DNA of 64,000 nucleotides from Sepiola atlantica (Eukaryota; Mollusca; Cephalopoda; Sepiida; Sepiolidae): the NCBI GenBank assembly GCA_963556195.1, contig OY744533.1, positions 49,098,749 through 49,162,748 of the forward strand, given 5' to 3'. This document shows, in pieces, positions 11,405-22,570 of this stretch. The notes below the pieces were generated by a model. That model was given only the letters and a program-made list of their open reading frames with translations, did no database searches and was not told the origin of the DNA. The stretch's first letter is position 1. Each line of letters begins with the position of its first letter. A program made the translations under genes and the position numbers.

Positions 11405-12037
11405 AAAAAAATATATTGGAGCACAGGGAGGAGCTAGTGCTGGTACAAGGGTAAGAGTTAGGAATGGATGGAGTAAGTTCAGGGAACTTCTTCAATTACT
11501 AAACTGCAGAGATTTACCATTGGCAACCAAGGGAAGAGTCTACCAGGCATGTGTATGCAGTGTGAAAGTAAAACCTGGCCAATAAAGGTTGAGGACATGC
11601 GTAACACGGAGAGAAATTATGATATGATTGATGCGTAATGTGAGTCTTAAAAACAGGCTTAGATCTTATGACCTCAGAGAAAGATTCAATCTGGACAGTA
11701 TAGGGAGATGCGTGCAAAACTGGTAACTTTGTTGGTTTGGTCACATTGAAAGAATGGATGTGAGTTCTTGGGTTAGTAGCTGTGAAACAGTATAGGTAAA
11801 AGGGTAAGTTAGTAAGGGAAGGCCACGGAAAAGATGGGAAGAAGTGATAAGGATAGATTTGAGAGGAATATATATATAATAAAAATGTGAAACATATATA
11901 TGTCTATGGATATAAAAATATTTATTTATTAATAATTATATATAAATACCTGGCAGAGATAATTTAGTTTGTAAATCAATTTCCAAAACCCATCGAACAC
12001 ATGTAAAATAGACGTTAAACTGAATATGATGATATTG
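11405..12037 (+). mobile_element. LINE 3' end, RTE-like family A, interrupted
   Basis: It matches the family A tail: GAGGAGCTAGTGCTGG, then a run equivalent to WSKFRELLQLLN and KGRVYQACV, then the block encoding a histidine-rich FGH.ER-like motif (GGTTTGGTCACATTGAAAG) and GRPRKRWEEV. At 11871-11946 a foreign AT-rich insert splits it. The family's 3' UTR follows (GGCAGAGATAATTTAG, GTAAAATAGACGTTAAACTG), ending in a TGATGATAT-like tail. Same UTR at 34500-34570 and, inverted, at 55830-55920. Confidence 0.8.
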
Positions 12038-12259
12038 TGGCTTTCATGTCTTATATATGTGACAAAGATACTACAATGTTGGCACCATGTGTTAATGTCA
12101 TATGGGTTACTGCCCTTGGTTTAGGAATGGCCACCAGGGCTAGGACCTATAAGAGTCTGATAGCCATGTTGGATGAGTTCAGAAGTTAAGTAACAATTGG
12201 ACTAGAAGGACTGTTAAAGAAATTGGATTACCAGTGGATGGTATTAGGATATTTAACAT
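12038..12259. other. No gene seen
   Basis: No coding signal. A GC-richer patch near 12110-12170 was not recognised. Confidence 0.4.
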
Positions 12260-12324
12260 TGGTAGCAGAGCGTAGTTTCGATCTACGGACCTCTGGGTTA
12301 TGGGCCCAGCACGCTTCCACTGTG
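12260..12324 (-). pseudogene. Initiator tRNA-Met retropseudogene carrying CCA
   Basis: On the minus strand it reads GTGGAAGCGTGCTGGG, CCCATAACCCA (anticodon CAT in a CCCATAA loop) and GATCGAAACTACG (T arm with the initiator-type loop), then CTCTGCTA and CCA. The anticodon stem and the T stem (CGTAG/CTACG) are fully paired. The 5' acceptor strand and part of the D arm are missing: the sequence upstream does not pair with CTCTGCTA. Eukaryotic tRNA genes do not encode CCA, so this copy came from a mature tRNA by reverse transcription from its 3' end. It is not a functional gene. Confidence 0.85.
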
Positions 12325-12409
12325 AATTGTTTGATGACATCAGGGTGAAATTTTGGAAGGCAGGGTTTATACCCCAAAATCTAATATTATAAACCAAACC
12401 CCTCTATGG

Positions 12410-12560
12410 TTTAATTAGAATTTATCGACTGCAGACTGTTTATTTACAAAATATACGGAACATGCAAAAGAAATTAACTTACAATTGATTTGTATACAAA
12501 ATCAAATCTATCAAATATTTGAAAATATTAAGAGTCTGCATTAAATAATCCAAAAGGGTT
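12410..12560 (+). repeat. Interspersed repeat E, copy 1
   Basis: It shares ordered segments with 29160-29330: AAACTGTTTA.. TATTTAC, AAAAGAAATT and GCATTAAATAA.CCAAAAGG. No coding capacity. Confidence 0.5.
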
Positions 12561-13209
12561 GATAAGTCGTAAAACACATCAATCAATCAATCTCTTGGTA
12601 ACTATGTAAATATTTATTTACATCATAAAATACACAAAATGTGGCATCTGGCTGATTTTAGGGAAGGCTGGTCACCATTGTCATTAAGATAACGTCTTTG
12701 TTGACCCAATCAATTGTGTCACAAATACATATTTACACTTTTCTCCAAATCTCAACTGTCATCAAAACATCACATATGAAAGATCCAACTAAAACCGTAT
12801 TTTCAATACGTTCATGGCGAAGTGGAAGAGGAGATTTTGGTTTCAATGAAAATGTTATTTACAAATTAATATACATGTATATATTTTTTATATATATATA
12901 TATATTTTATTTTTTGGGGCATGTATCACCCCCGTATCACCGTTATGGTTTTTGTGCTTTCCTGAACATTTCTGAAGGCTTTTTGTATGAAATTTCGCCT
13001 TGATATTGTATGGTTTTAATGAAAATAATTAATGACAATAAAACTTTGATGACGGGATTTTCGTGTAGCTACTTGAATTTGTTCAAGTATGCTTTGAATT
13101 CTCCCAGAAACGCGTATAGATTTTCTTTGCTCTGAAATTGACATTAAATCACATCAAGATATAACTCTTGATCTGTAATTTTATCTATTGCAAATTTTAA
13201 AATAACGAT
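12561..13209. other. No gene seen; short (TA)n
   Basis: AT-rich; a (TA) tract lies at about 12889-12905. The open frame at 12698-13003 runs across that tract and has no motif. Confidence 0.45.
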
Positions 13210-13400
13210 TTAAAGTTTGTATTATTGGGATTATTCAGATTACTGTTCTCATCTTGGATGTTATTCTCACTACGTTTTGGCCGATGTAACCTTCGACCTT
13301 CTTCAGGTGTATCTTGTCGAACTCGGGAATCTGTACGGAAGTCCAAATAATCCAAATTATCAATCCTCATCTAAAAAATTCCGAAACTATGATTTAAAGG
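13210..13400. mobile_element. Palindromic Penelope-like repeat P, partial copy 1
   Basis: The left arm reads ATTACTGTTCTCATCTTGG, TTATTCTCACTACGTTTTGG, CCGATGTAACC and CTTCTTCAGGTGTATCTTG, then jumps to the far right end (AATAATCCAAATTATCAATC, AAAAAATTCCGAAAC). The middle and most of the right arm are missing. Other copies: 24965, 28275, 31135, 34590, 38097. Confidence 0.7.
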
Positions 13401-13487
13401 TTTGAATATTGAGCTTCATTTTGCTTTGGAATTTGATTCCCATAAGAATCGATCTGAATTATATAAAAGAATCGTTTTTTTTATTAT

Positions 13488-13514
13488 CATATATATATAT
13501 ATATATATATATTA
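13488..13514. repeat. (TA)n microsatellite
   Basis: Pure TA dinucleotide tract adjoining the LINE fragment that follows. Confidence 0.9.
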
Positions 13515-13529
13515 GTGTGAAGTTCCTTT

Positions 13530-13860
13530 CGTTTGTTCTGCACACATCTTCCTGTACTGTCCAGATTTAATTTTCCTCTGAGGTCATCAGATCTAAGCCT
13601 GTCTTTAAGACTCGCATTACACATGCATCGTATTATTCTCATAATTTCTTTCCATACAACACACGTCCTCAACTCTGACTGGATAGGTTTCACTTCTATA
13701 CATCATCACACTGCCTGATAAACTTTTCCCTTGGTCAACAGTGGTAACACTCTGCTAGTTAGTAATAACAGAAGTTCTCTGAACTTAACTCTTTCCATCG
13801 TACCAGCATCAGCTCCTCCCTGTGTTCCAATGGTATCACCAAAGTAACCAAACCAATGAG
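13530..13860 (-). mobile_element. LINE C-terminal fragment, RTE-like family A
   Basis: The minus strand gives a run matching DTIGTQGGADAGTMERVKFR, ELLLLLTSRVLPLLT, KGKVYQAV, then after a frame change MRIIRCMCNASLKDRLRSDD and LRGKLNLDSTGRCVQNKR. This is the family A tail seen at 1-235, 11405 and 33483. It is 5' truncated and has a frameshift near 13700; its 3' UTR is missing because a (TA)n tract abuts it. Confidence 0.8.
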
Positions 13861-14478
13861 CAACCTTTATAGCTTTGTGATAAGGCAGAAAAATCCAGGT
13901 TTTGGAAAAGAAACCATTCACACCAATACGCATACAACTAAACGACATTTGAAAAACGGACTTGCGTATCTGACAAATCAAACATTTTTAGGACGCGACA
14001 CACTTTCTTCTTTCTTTTCTTAGAATTTGCTTAGAGATATTACCAATTATGCATGATATAAATGTCATCTCCCTTGTCGACTATTCTGAGTCAGCTATTC
14101 CATAACGTACAATAGAAAGGAAACAATGGTATTCATTTATGAAAGAAAATAATGTATTGCGTGACTTGTATAAGTGTTTCAAAAGTCATATTTGCATATT
14201 TATATTATCTAAAGGCTCTTGATGCTGTGTTAGTCATATTGTGCGATCTGTATCTTGCATATTATCAAATGTGGACTTTATTCGGTAGGAAACAAAAGAT
14301 CCTATGATTATAATAATAATAATAATGAAATAATTGTTTAGCGTGTAGATGCACTGCAACTCTTCAAAAGTGCATATATAGTACATAGGATAATATACGA
14401 TTATCATGGAAATGAACAGTGCATGGTATACGAGTGTGTATGTTACTCAAAAAGATTGATTTTTATAAATAAGTATAG
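13861..14478. other. No gene seen
   Basis: AT-rich; a short (TAA)n patch lies near 14309-14325. Confidence 0.45.
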
Positions 14479-14587
14479 CATAATCATGTTGATACACCGG
14501 TTCTTGTTAGATCGCCAGAGTTAAGTGTTGTTGAGTCTGGTCAGTACCAGATGGGTGACCATTTAAGAATACTAGACACCACGTGGG
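14479..14587 (+). pseudogene. 5S rRNA-derived copy 1
   Basis: Nearly the whole 5S rRNA is recognisable: CACCGGTTCTTGTTAGATC, GAGTTAAGTGTTGTTGAG, GGTCAGTACCAGATGGG, TGACC and GAATACTAGACACC. The C-box GATGGGTGACC, part of the internal promoter, is kept. It shares CAGTACCAGAT and CATTT.GAATAC changes with 46211-46298, suggesting a common retroposed source rather than independent 5S gene decay. It could be the head of a SINE3-type element; no shared tail was found. Confidence 0.75.
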
Positions 14588-14684
14588 AGGACGGCAACAT
14601 CTTCCTTCAAAAGCTAACGTCTTAAACAGATTGCGGCTTACAACCACAAAATTAGGGTTATCCTCTATATGTCAACGAGTTCTG

Positions 14685-15115
14685 TGTGCGTTTACTGCAC
14701 AGGCCGTGATTGTTAGCTCATTGTGCTGGTCCAAGGTTGTTGTTCGATTCTGACACTGGCCACAGTGTCAACCATGTGATCTCAGTCAGTGCTACAACAG
14801 AAGAATTCTCCCTCCAAATAAAACCACAAATCCAATTTAGAATAAATAACAGAAGTTTATTTTTGAAGGTTCTGGTTACACTAGTACTCATTTCTGAACA
14901 ACGGACTTGCCAAATGAGAGATTTTGCCCGACCAAATCAAAACAAGACCCAGGACCCATCTTACTTGGAGGGACACAGACCCAACTCCCGTCAGCCCCTA
15001 CAAAACCAAACTGCCTCTGTGATGCCCATTGAGGCCTATACCAACTCCTGTCAGCCCTCAGAAAACCAAACTACCTCTGTAACGCTCAGAAAGCGAAGAC
15101 AAAACTGACCTCTTC
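14685..15115 (+). repeat. Interspersed repeat D, plus copy
   Basis: Its 5' half matches the reverse complement of 9230-9510. The open frame 14710-15108 spans it but does not resemble a known protein. Its 3' part holds an imperfect tandem duplication of about 60 bp (AACTCCCGTCAGCCC... and AACTCCTGTCAGCCC...). Confidence 0.6.
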
Positions 15116-15435
15116 TGCCCATCTCCTCAAATATATGTACTTTTGACCAGAAATGTTAGAGGTCCGTTTTTTTCTTCTCAGTCATCTTTATTCGACCACC
15201 CAGGTATTCTCTTAAGATAACGGCTAGCCAGTACTTACTTAAAAGGGTCTATCTACTGACAATCTATGAACGTTACTTTTTTAGAGTCTTCATCTCTCAG
15301 CATGAATCCTCGTTTAAGGAAACAGATACTTTTTTTTTTTAAAGAGAAATAAAATTTTTGGTGGCCCAATATAAAATCAAAGATATTTTCAAGGATCCTG
15401 AATGGGTCTCACTCACACTCGCTGGACCCCCCCCC
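15116..15435. other. No gene seen; poly-C tract
   Basis: A C run occurs at about 15426-15438, just before the SINE. Confidence 0.4.
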
Positions 15436-15603
15436 CCCTCCATTTTTATTGTTCTGTCCGCCATGACCAGGTAGAAGTGTTAATCAAGTAAGTTATTCTT
15501 ACTTATCGTCTGTAGTAAGGATAGAACCGTCAACCTCCAGAAGATTGTTACTTAGAACTGATTGTTAATCAAGGCATTTATCCATTGCATTATGTGTCCA
15601 TAA
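15436..15603 (-). mobile_element. tRNA-headed SINE, family T1
   Basis: On the minus strand the head reads ACACATAATGCAATGGATAA (A-box region), CAGTTCTAAG (anticodon-loop-like, TCT) and GGAGGTTGACGGTTCTATCC (B box). The tail continues ACTTCTACCTGGTCATGGC. A second copy with the same B-box region and tail lies at 31245-31385. The head looks most like an arginine tRNA, an inference from the loop only. Confidence 0.65.
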
Positions 15604-15873
15604 CGTTGTGAAAATAATAACTACTATGAGAATAGTAGTCTGAAAAATTCAAATAATGTGTTAAAAATCAGAAAATCTCTAAAACCTTTGATTAACTCTG
15701 ATTACATACGCAGGGAAAGGGCAAAAGCTAAAAATGGAACGGGTACATTTTCTCCTTCCGCATAGCCGACTCTGAATAACTATAAAACTGTTATTACATA
15801 ATTATTAAGTGACCTTCTTAGCAAGACAATTTGTGAAAGTCATTCAGAGTGCTATAAATAATAATGCTATTCT

Positions 15874-16195
15874 ATTACTAATGGAGATTTGGTATCTGTC
15901 TGTCTGAAGCTGAAACTATATTATTGCTATCTTTTAATGCTTAATGCAGGGGGGTAGGATAGTATCTGTTATCATGATACCATCCTCCCAAGCATTACCT
16001 CCTCCTCTTGGGAGTGTACTGTAGTATTTATTTTATTGTTATGAGACCATCTTCCCAGGCATTACCTCCTCCTTTGAGGGGAAGTGTAGTATATATATAT
16101 ATTCGTCATATCATCCTCTCAGGCATTACTCTCTCCCCTAGGGGAGAGGGCAGTGTAGTATCTGTTCATTCGTCATATATACTAACAAAAATGGC
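15874..16195 (-). mobile_element. Minisatellite-bearing element, copy 2
   Basis: It begins TTACTAATGGAGATTTGG, then GAAGCTGAAACTATATTATT and CTATCTTTTAATGC. At least three minisatellite units follow (CAGGCATTACCTCCTCCTTT, TAGTATCTGTT, CGTCAT). The terminal hairpin is degenerate (ACTAACAAAAATGGCG). Orientation is opposite to copy 1. No 50-bp array is present. Confidence 0.7.
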
Positions 16196-16528
16196 GTTTT
16201 TTCCAATGTTACTATGACTGTTATCACCTACTCTTCCTTGTTTAGAAACATGAACTCTCCTAAATGCAAAGTAAGATTTAATATTCATCAACTGATCTTA
16301 ACATTTTTTCTTTTTTTTTTTGGTTTTATTTTCAAACCTAATATCTTGGTGAATTAATATTCATTTGTTTAAAACATAGTCCTTTTTAAGCATTGTTACA
16401 CCATAACATATGGTAGACAAATACTTTTAATATGAATAAGTTGATGAAAAAAAATGTCAACTCAGACACAGATGAAAGAGAAATGATAATACTGTGTAAA
16501 AATAGGATCTAGTTAGTACTAATTATAA

Positions 16529-16765
16529 CTAGCAGTACCTATCCGGCGTTGACCGGGAGTGGTGCTGCAAAACATGATGCGGAATTGGTAATATTACTTT
16601 GCCAGTGAAAATAGGCGAATGTCCCCTATGAAAATACGGTGGGACAAATATAATAAAATATATTTTCATGACGAATTAAAATGTAATATTCATTTTTTTA
16701 AATAAACAGAAAGGCTAAAAAAAATTATATATTCAGAAAGCTACCCGGCGTTTCCATGGGAGACA
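16529..16765 (-). mobile_element. Two Helitron-like 3' ends in tandem
   Basis: Minus-strand ends with the GGCGTT palindrome core occur at 16529-16553 (closing CTAG) and near 16736-16760 (CTGA). The second could be an insertion into the first or an older fragment. Confidence 0.5.
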
Positions 16766-16964
16766 TGGATACATTTTTCAAATAATTATAAATTTAGAGT
16801 TATCTACCGTATCTATGTGGAGTATATACGCCAGCAGCCCACCATGCTGGTTTATATAGCAAGAATAATTAAAACATTTTTAGAATAAGATTGTTTTTAT
16901 TCATGAATAATACGTATTTTATCAAATAAACAAAAATAATGTGATTTCTAAATCTCTCTCTATA

Positions 16965-17400
16965 TAAAACTCAATGTCTGTGTAAATGATGTTTGTGTGT
17001 TCTTTATAGAAAAAAAGGTTAGAGAATCTATATAAAATTTAAGTGTATTATGTAAAATGTTCCTGAATCTCCAATTGCCCTCCCCCCCCCAACCAAAGGG
17101 ACTATGAGGACATAATCCACTTTAAAAACATCAAATATATCCTATTTTTATGACATTTAAATCCTATGTATAAAATTTTCTTGGTAAGACAATGAAAGTG
17201 ATCCTGAATCTCTACGTTACCTTCTATATGCCGAATATCTAAGTGCCTCTACCTCTAAGTGATCCACGAGGACAGTACCCCCTAAAAACTTCAAATAGAT
17301 ATCCGATTTTTCTTATGAATGTCTGAATTGTTTAGTTGGGAAAGAATCAGACTGAAAGCATCGAGTGTGCAGTTTCGATTCTATTCCCTGATTTAAAAAA
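16965..17400 (+). mobile_element. Helitron-like element, 5' part
   Basis: It starts TCTCTCTATATAAAACTCAA and TGTCTGTGT, typical of Helitron 5' ends. The downstream block GAAAAAAAGGTTAGAGAATC is shared with the copy around 47215-47245. A tRNA-like segment at about 17322-17395 (TTTAGTTGGGAAAGAATC ... GTTTCGATTCT) lies inside. A microsatellite cuts the 3' side. Confidence 0.55.
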
Positions 17401-17440
17401 AAAAATCATATGAAATGAAAGAATTTATGTATATTTAGTC

Positions 17441-17931
<491 letters not shown>

Positions 17932-18699
17932 CACAGAATAAAAATAAAATAATATATTATTTGTTACTGATTAAAAATTGTTATACTATTTTACTCTGGA
18001 GTAAACAGTGCTGCAAAAAAGAATATGCCTCTTATTAAATATTTGAACCCAGTGATTTGAGTGTCAGGAAGAGTACATGTGACTTAGGAGGTAAGTTTTC
18101 CTTCCTCTTCCTCCGTTCGTGACCAATGAAAACAAAATTATCGATCCAGACTAAATAATGAAATTAATTAATGTAATTTAAAATGAAACTTTTTTTTTCA
18201 TGACACAGCAATTTAGGGTGAAAATGAATGATAAAACAGATTTTTATGTAGCTTTTGTTTATTAAGCTTTCCCAGTGCATGAAATAGGAAAATTAATCTC
18301 ACTTTACTTTATATATAATATAATATCACTGAACAGAAGTGGCGAGTTGACTGAAAACAAGAAAAAACACAAAAAACCATGACTGCTTCAAAAAGATTTT
18401 TGACTGCTACGTTTGTTTTAAAAAAAAAAATTTAAAAAAATGATTCCTTCAATAATTCTCGACTCCTGACGCTACCTTCCCACGTCTGCCACTGCATATA
18501 AAAATTAATGATTAACTTTTGAGTCATGCAATTATTTTTTTTTGCGGAGGGGGGGGGGGTAAAATTAATTTCTGCAATTATCTGCATTGGAAATCAGAAA
18601 GAACAAAAGCATTGTCAATGTTCAGGAGTTGATGAACCGATTTTGTTTCATTGTGTGGCTCTAGATCTTTCTAATGCCTAGGTTGTTACTCTGATAAAC
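17932..18699. other. No gene seen; poly-G tract
   Basis: AT-rich; G run at about 18549-18559. Confidence 0.45.
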
Positions 18700-18860
18700 T
18701 ATGGAAATGTACCAGAGTTTTCAACCCAGAGTGCAGTTGCAACACAGCAAGCAAACTCTCAACCATGTCCTGCTTGACTGCCTGGTTCTGGAACTATTCT
18801 GCAGCATGAATGACGTGGAAAGCCCTGAAATTATTTTAAAAAGCATAATTTCTTACATGT
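18700..18860 (+). mobile_element. Possible LINE RNase H-end relic
   Basis: The frame holds QHSKQTLNHVLLDCLVLELF, which resembles the C-terminal C..C..QT..H.L..C motif of LINE RNase H/zinc-knuckle regions. The expected cysteines before it are lost. The mariner inserted immediately downstream, at 18868. Confidence 0.35.
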
Positions 18861-18947
18861 GTGTGTATACAGGGTGTGGACGATATTTGTTCGCAAGATT
18901 ACTGTCAAGGAAAAAATAATATAGTAAATGGTTTCATTTTTTTAGAT

Positions 18948-19375
18948 TTATTCATCAAGCTTTGGTAAGTTTGTTTTCATGACGTGTTCTGTCGATTTCA
19001 CTTGATGAACCCTTCTTTTATTAATCTCACTTTCCCCTTGTCCAGTGTGCAAATGTTTTTTGATATTTCGCAAGCTCACTCTCCAGTCTTCATGGTTTCG
19101 CAGGTCAACTGTCTCCAAATTCCATGCTGTACGGTCTTGTCTAATCACTTGCTTCCAAGTTTTCCTCGGCCGGCCAACCTTCCAGAGATTCAAAACATCC
19201 ATGCTTTTGCAACGGTTTATCCAGGAGGGAAATACTCCGCATAACCCTACCATTCGTCCGAAGGACATCCTCTATGCTGGGAAAATGTATTGCTTTCAGC
19301 AAATCCTCCTGCCTAATATGTTGAGTTTGGTCAAATTTCACATTGCAGATCTATCTGATAATGGATCTGTCATTG
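18948..19375 (-). mobile_element. LINE C-terminal fragment inside the mariner
   Basis: On the minus strand it reads LLDKPLQKHGCFESL in one frame and INRCKSMDVLNLWKVGRPRK, TWKQVIRQDRTAWNLETVDL and RNHEDWRVS in another. VGRPRKTWKQVIRQD is the tail motif of LINE endonuclease-reverse transcriptases (compare GRPRKTW.ECV at 8195-8580). It lies between the mariner C terminus and its 3' TIR, so it probably inserted after the mariner. Confidence 0.6.
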
Positions 19376-19429
19376 TGCTTCAGTTAGGAGAGAGAAGACT
19401 GAGTAATGACCCAGCATTCACTACCAGAT

Positions 19430-20475
19430 GGCATGGTTTTGATAACAGCCTGGAGGCAGCCTTGAAACTGCCGACAGGCTTTCATCACTGTCTCCCAACT
19501 TAGATTCTCCAAATCTCTGGTTATCCTGTCTTTTAGTCTGTCCTTTGTGTCAGTCCTTCCTGTTGCAGCTGATATAATAAATAGCCTTCTTAAATCAAAA
19601 AGTAGAGTTTATATATTAATGATACTTCCTCCAATGCAAATTGACTGCCAGAACCATCTAGCTTTAGAAACTCCAAACAGCCAATCTGCGAAGAGGAGAT
19701 AATTTAATCAACACTGTGTTGCAGCTGAATCTGTTTGTGTCTCATTTCATCACACGTCACACAAAGAAGTTGAGGGAGTTGCAGTCAGGCGAGCTGAGAG
19801 GTCAGATGAAGTGTGGTCGATAGAAGTTTATTGACAGCCAGGTCTGGATCTTCTGGCTGGTATTGCAGGGTGCTGAGTCTTGTTGCCACACATACAGACT
19901 ATCTGCAGCTACCTGGTTCATCTAGGATTTCACTATTTTGCCCAGAACACGGATGTAGTCATTGGTGTTCAGCCTGAGGCTCTCAAGGAAGCAGTGGGGT
20001 GGCATGACATCACCTTCACTGCTGATAACACTGAAGACCATGATTGTCACTGGAAACGTTGTCTGCATGACTCTGGGCATGTCTTTAGGCGATGCAGTGA
20101 GCTACCTGTTGTTTTGAGAGTTGATCTTCTGGTCTTGACAGAAGTTTTTCTCATTGTAGAAGAACTGTGTTTCAACTTGTTGATCAGTTATGTGTGCTTC
20201 GGTCATTTTATTTTTGCATTGGCTTTGACAAAAATTGTCTCTTACTCATCTTCTATAAAACGTAGTAGGTGTCTTGATGCACCACCAGCCTAATGGGCTT
20301 TTCATCTATGCCTTTTTCCCTTTCAATGGTCCACATCGATTTGCTGGGTCCATTGTTGATGATCTTCTGACTTTTTATGCTATCTTCCTGCTGATGGTGA
20401 GGAAGTCTGAAATCTACTTATTTTTCCTTCCAGCACAGATTCACAGACGAACTTTGTCTCTTCCACAAATCTGAC
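19430..20475 (-). pseudogene. Mariner transposase pseudogene
   Basis: Minus-strand frames give, in order: a frame through NNGPSKSMWTIEREKGIDEK and PIRLVVHQDTYYVLYRR (N-terminal half), then PVTIMVFSVISSEGDVMPPH, LRLNTNDYIRVLGKIV, YVWQQDSAPCNTSQKIQTW (second catalytic Asp), SSPDCNSLNFFV (third Asp) and WETVMKACRQFQGCLQAVI (C terminus). These are standard mariner blocks. Several stops and frame changes interrupt the order, and the first Asp block is not recognisable. The enzyme would cut and paste DNA between TIRs; this copy cannot. Open frames on the plus strand here are shadows. Confidence 0.9.
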
Positions 20476-20759
20476 AAAAAAAAAAGATGGAAACAGTCAC
20501 TGTCGTCATAAAAACAAGATCAACAACGAAAGTAAAAAAAAAATAAAAAAAATATGCATAAAATTAGCAGTTGAAAATTGCAAATAAATATCGTCCGCAC
20601 CCTGTATATAGATTGGTTTATTGTTTAAGTAAAATCAAATCCAATGTCCACAAATTCTCATCCTAAACCGCCCCATAAGTAATCACAGTTCATTCTATTG
20701 ATCAATGTTAGTAGTCTCATAGTTACTCATCTTTCGGGTGGTAATCATTCCGTCTCATT

Positions 20760-20880
20760 AACCCCCCCCCCCCCCATTCTCGAATGGCTCTTGGCCTTGA
20801 TAAGTGGTAATCCAATAGTAAAAAAAATTAAAAAATACTATTTTAGAACTGCTTCATGGTTGAAAAAAAAAAATCTATAA
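20760..20880 (+). repeat. LINE tail segment, family B-like
   Basis: A C run at 20762-20775 precedes TTGGCCTTGATAAGTGG and a poly-A-rich stretch, as at 10280-10321. Confidence 0.45.
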
Positions 20881-22570
20881 AAATATGGAGCAATAAAAAA
20901 AAATGTTTTTTATTTCTTTCAATAAAAAAAATATTTTATACTCATTAAATTCATTTTTTTTTAAATTTTGAACCTGACAATGTTCACATTTTTTATTTTT
21001 CTTCTGTTTATTATTCTTTGCTTTGTCACATGATTTTTTTAATGAGGGTTTTCAGTAAAGTGCTTTACAAAAATAACCAACAAAGGGGTAACCTAATTTT
21101 GATCTGCTTTCTTATGACCTTTATAATCACGTGGCCTTTTTTCAATGATCCGACCCATGATTGTTTGAGAACAGGATCTATTGTCTATGCGACAAGGTGG
21201 TAAAGTTACAGAATAGTTAATACTAGATAACTCGTAAACCCCCCAAAAACAACACATAATTTATATCAAGCGCATGAGAACGAAATTCTCTACCTAACTA
21301 GCCAAGTTTTAATGTTTATAACACTTTTTATTTCACACTTTTTGTTCTGTGAAATCTGTCTTCTCGGCAATTGACATTTAATGGTGGCAAACATCTGTAG
21401 GTATGTTGTGGCCGCCATTAATTGTCGATTGTTGAAAAGACTAATGGAAATACCTAATTTCCACCAATTTCAATCTCTCTCTATATAAAGTAATCCTGAT
21501 CCCCCCCTGTAAATTCAGTCTCAATAAGAAAATAATCGAGTACTTCCTAAGCAAATCTTTTACACTCACCACTTACAGCACTTCCTAAAACGTGTTTCAC
21601 AAAACTATGCATACATTTCGTCCCCGTTTACAAATTATTACATTTATTCCGAATAAACTGCTTCTCTCAAATACGTACTGCCGCAAAGAAGGTAGCAAAG
21701 AGTTTTACTCTCCTACATTAAGTCCTTCTACACCACTCACATTCACTGGGTTATTTTCTTAATAGGTATAATTATTAAGTCGCCGTTTATTATTTCATTT
21801 TAAACTCCTACTATTTCCTACATATTACACTAGATTTCTAAAATAAATAATAAAGGCTCCCTCAATTTTGCTTATATTCTACCTGACATCCTGAATGTAT
21901 TCGAGAAATAAGGGAATATCTGAAGTGTTTTAATACAGTAGTGCAATCTGGCTATTCATAATACTTGAATCATTCTTCAGAATGTTGGAATAGATTACAG
22001 TACACCTCAAAGCATATTCAAAATTGTGTCTTAACCTGACTCCTAAGCTCTTCATAAGTAACTTTTATTAAAAATCAGCTATTAATATTGTTTGTTTTTT
22101 TTTAATATAAAATAAAACCAAAACTTAATAACTACATTTTATCTAAACGTATCTGTAATTGACTATAACTTTACTGAATTTATTTTGTATTGCACAAGTC
22201 AAAAAACGGCATTTGTTTCTTTGGTTTTGCCTATTGATTTCACATATTCTTTCAATTATAAATAACTACTTTTATTAAAAAGTATTCCCATCACACTAAA
22301 TAAAATATATGTACAATTATTTGTTTCCCACAAAATAGATACTCATACTTCTGATATATTGACATTAGCATATTTATTTATTTTATAAGTGTTTTTAGTT
22401 CAAATTTGATGTCTCGTTGTTTCACGCTTTTTATTTTTTAATTTCAGCGTGGTTAAACTTTTACTTTTATTTTCATTAAACTTACTACTTATTCTTTCCT
22501 CTTAATTGAAAAAATCTGATATTTACTTCTTTTTAAACATTTCATCACTATTTTATCTCTTTTACAAACG
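20881..22570. other. No gene seen; Helitron 5'-like motif near 21474
   Basis: Very AT-rich with no coding signal. TCTCTCTATATAAAGTAATC at 21476 resembles the Helitron 5' terminus at 16965. No matching 3' end was assigned. Confidence 0.4.

Larger units (their letters stand above)
18868..20606 (-). mobile_element. Mariner-family DNA transposon, complete ends, dead
   Basis: Terminal inverted repeats of 29 bp match at 26 positions; both ends start TACAGGGTG and contain GGACGATATTT. They are flanked by TA at 18866-18867 and 20607-20608, the mariner target duplication. The transposase remnant is on the minus strand. The 1739-bp span is longer than a typical 1.3-kb mariner because of internal foreign DNA near 18948-19375. 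Confidence 0.9.

Noticed and set aside
12260..12324. Functional initiator tRNA gene, or LTR primer-binding site
   Set aside because: The 5' acceptor strand is missing and CCA is encoded, so it is not a gene. The match to tRNA exceeds 60 bases, far longer than a primer-binding site, and no LTR adjoins it.
19045..19503. 152-codon plus-strand ORF as a gene
   Set aside because: It lies antisense to a LINE tail and the mariner transposase C terminus.
19880..20293. 137-codon plus-strand ORF as a membrane-like protein
   Set aside because: The opposite strand carries the ordered mariner transposase blocks; the hydrophobic appearance is an antisense effect.
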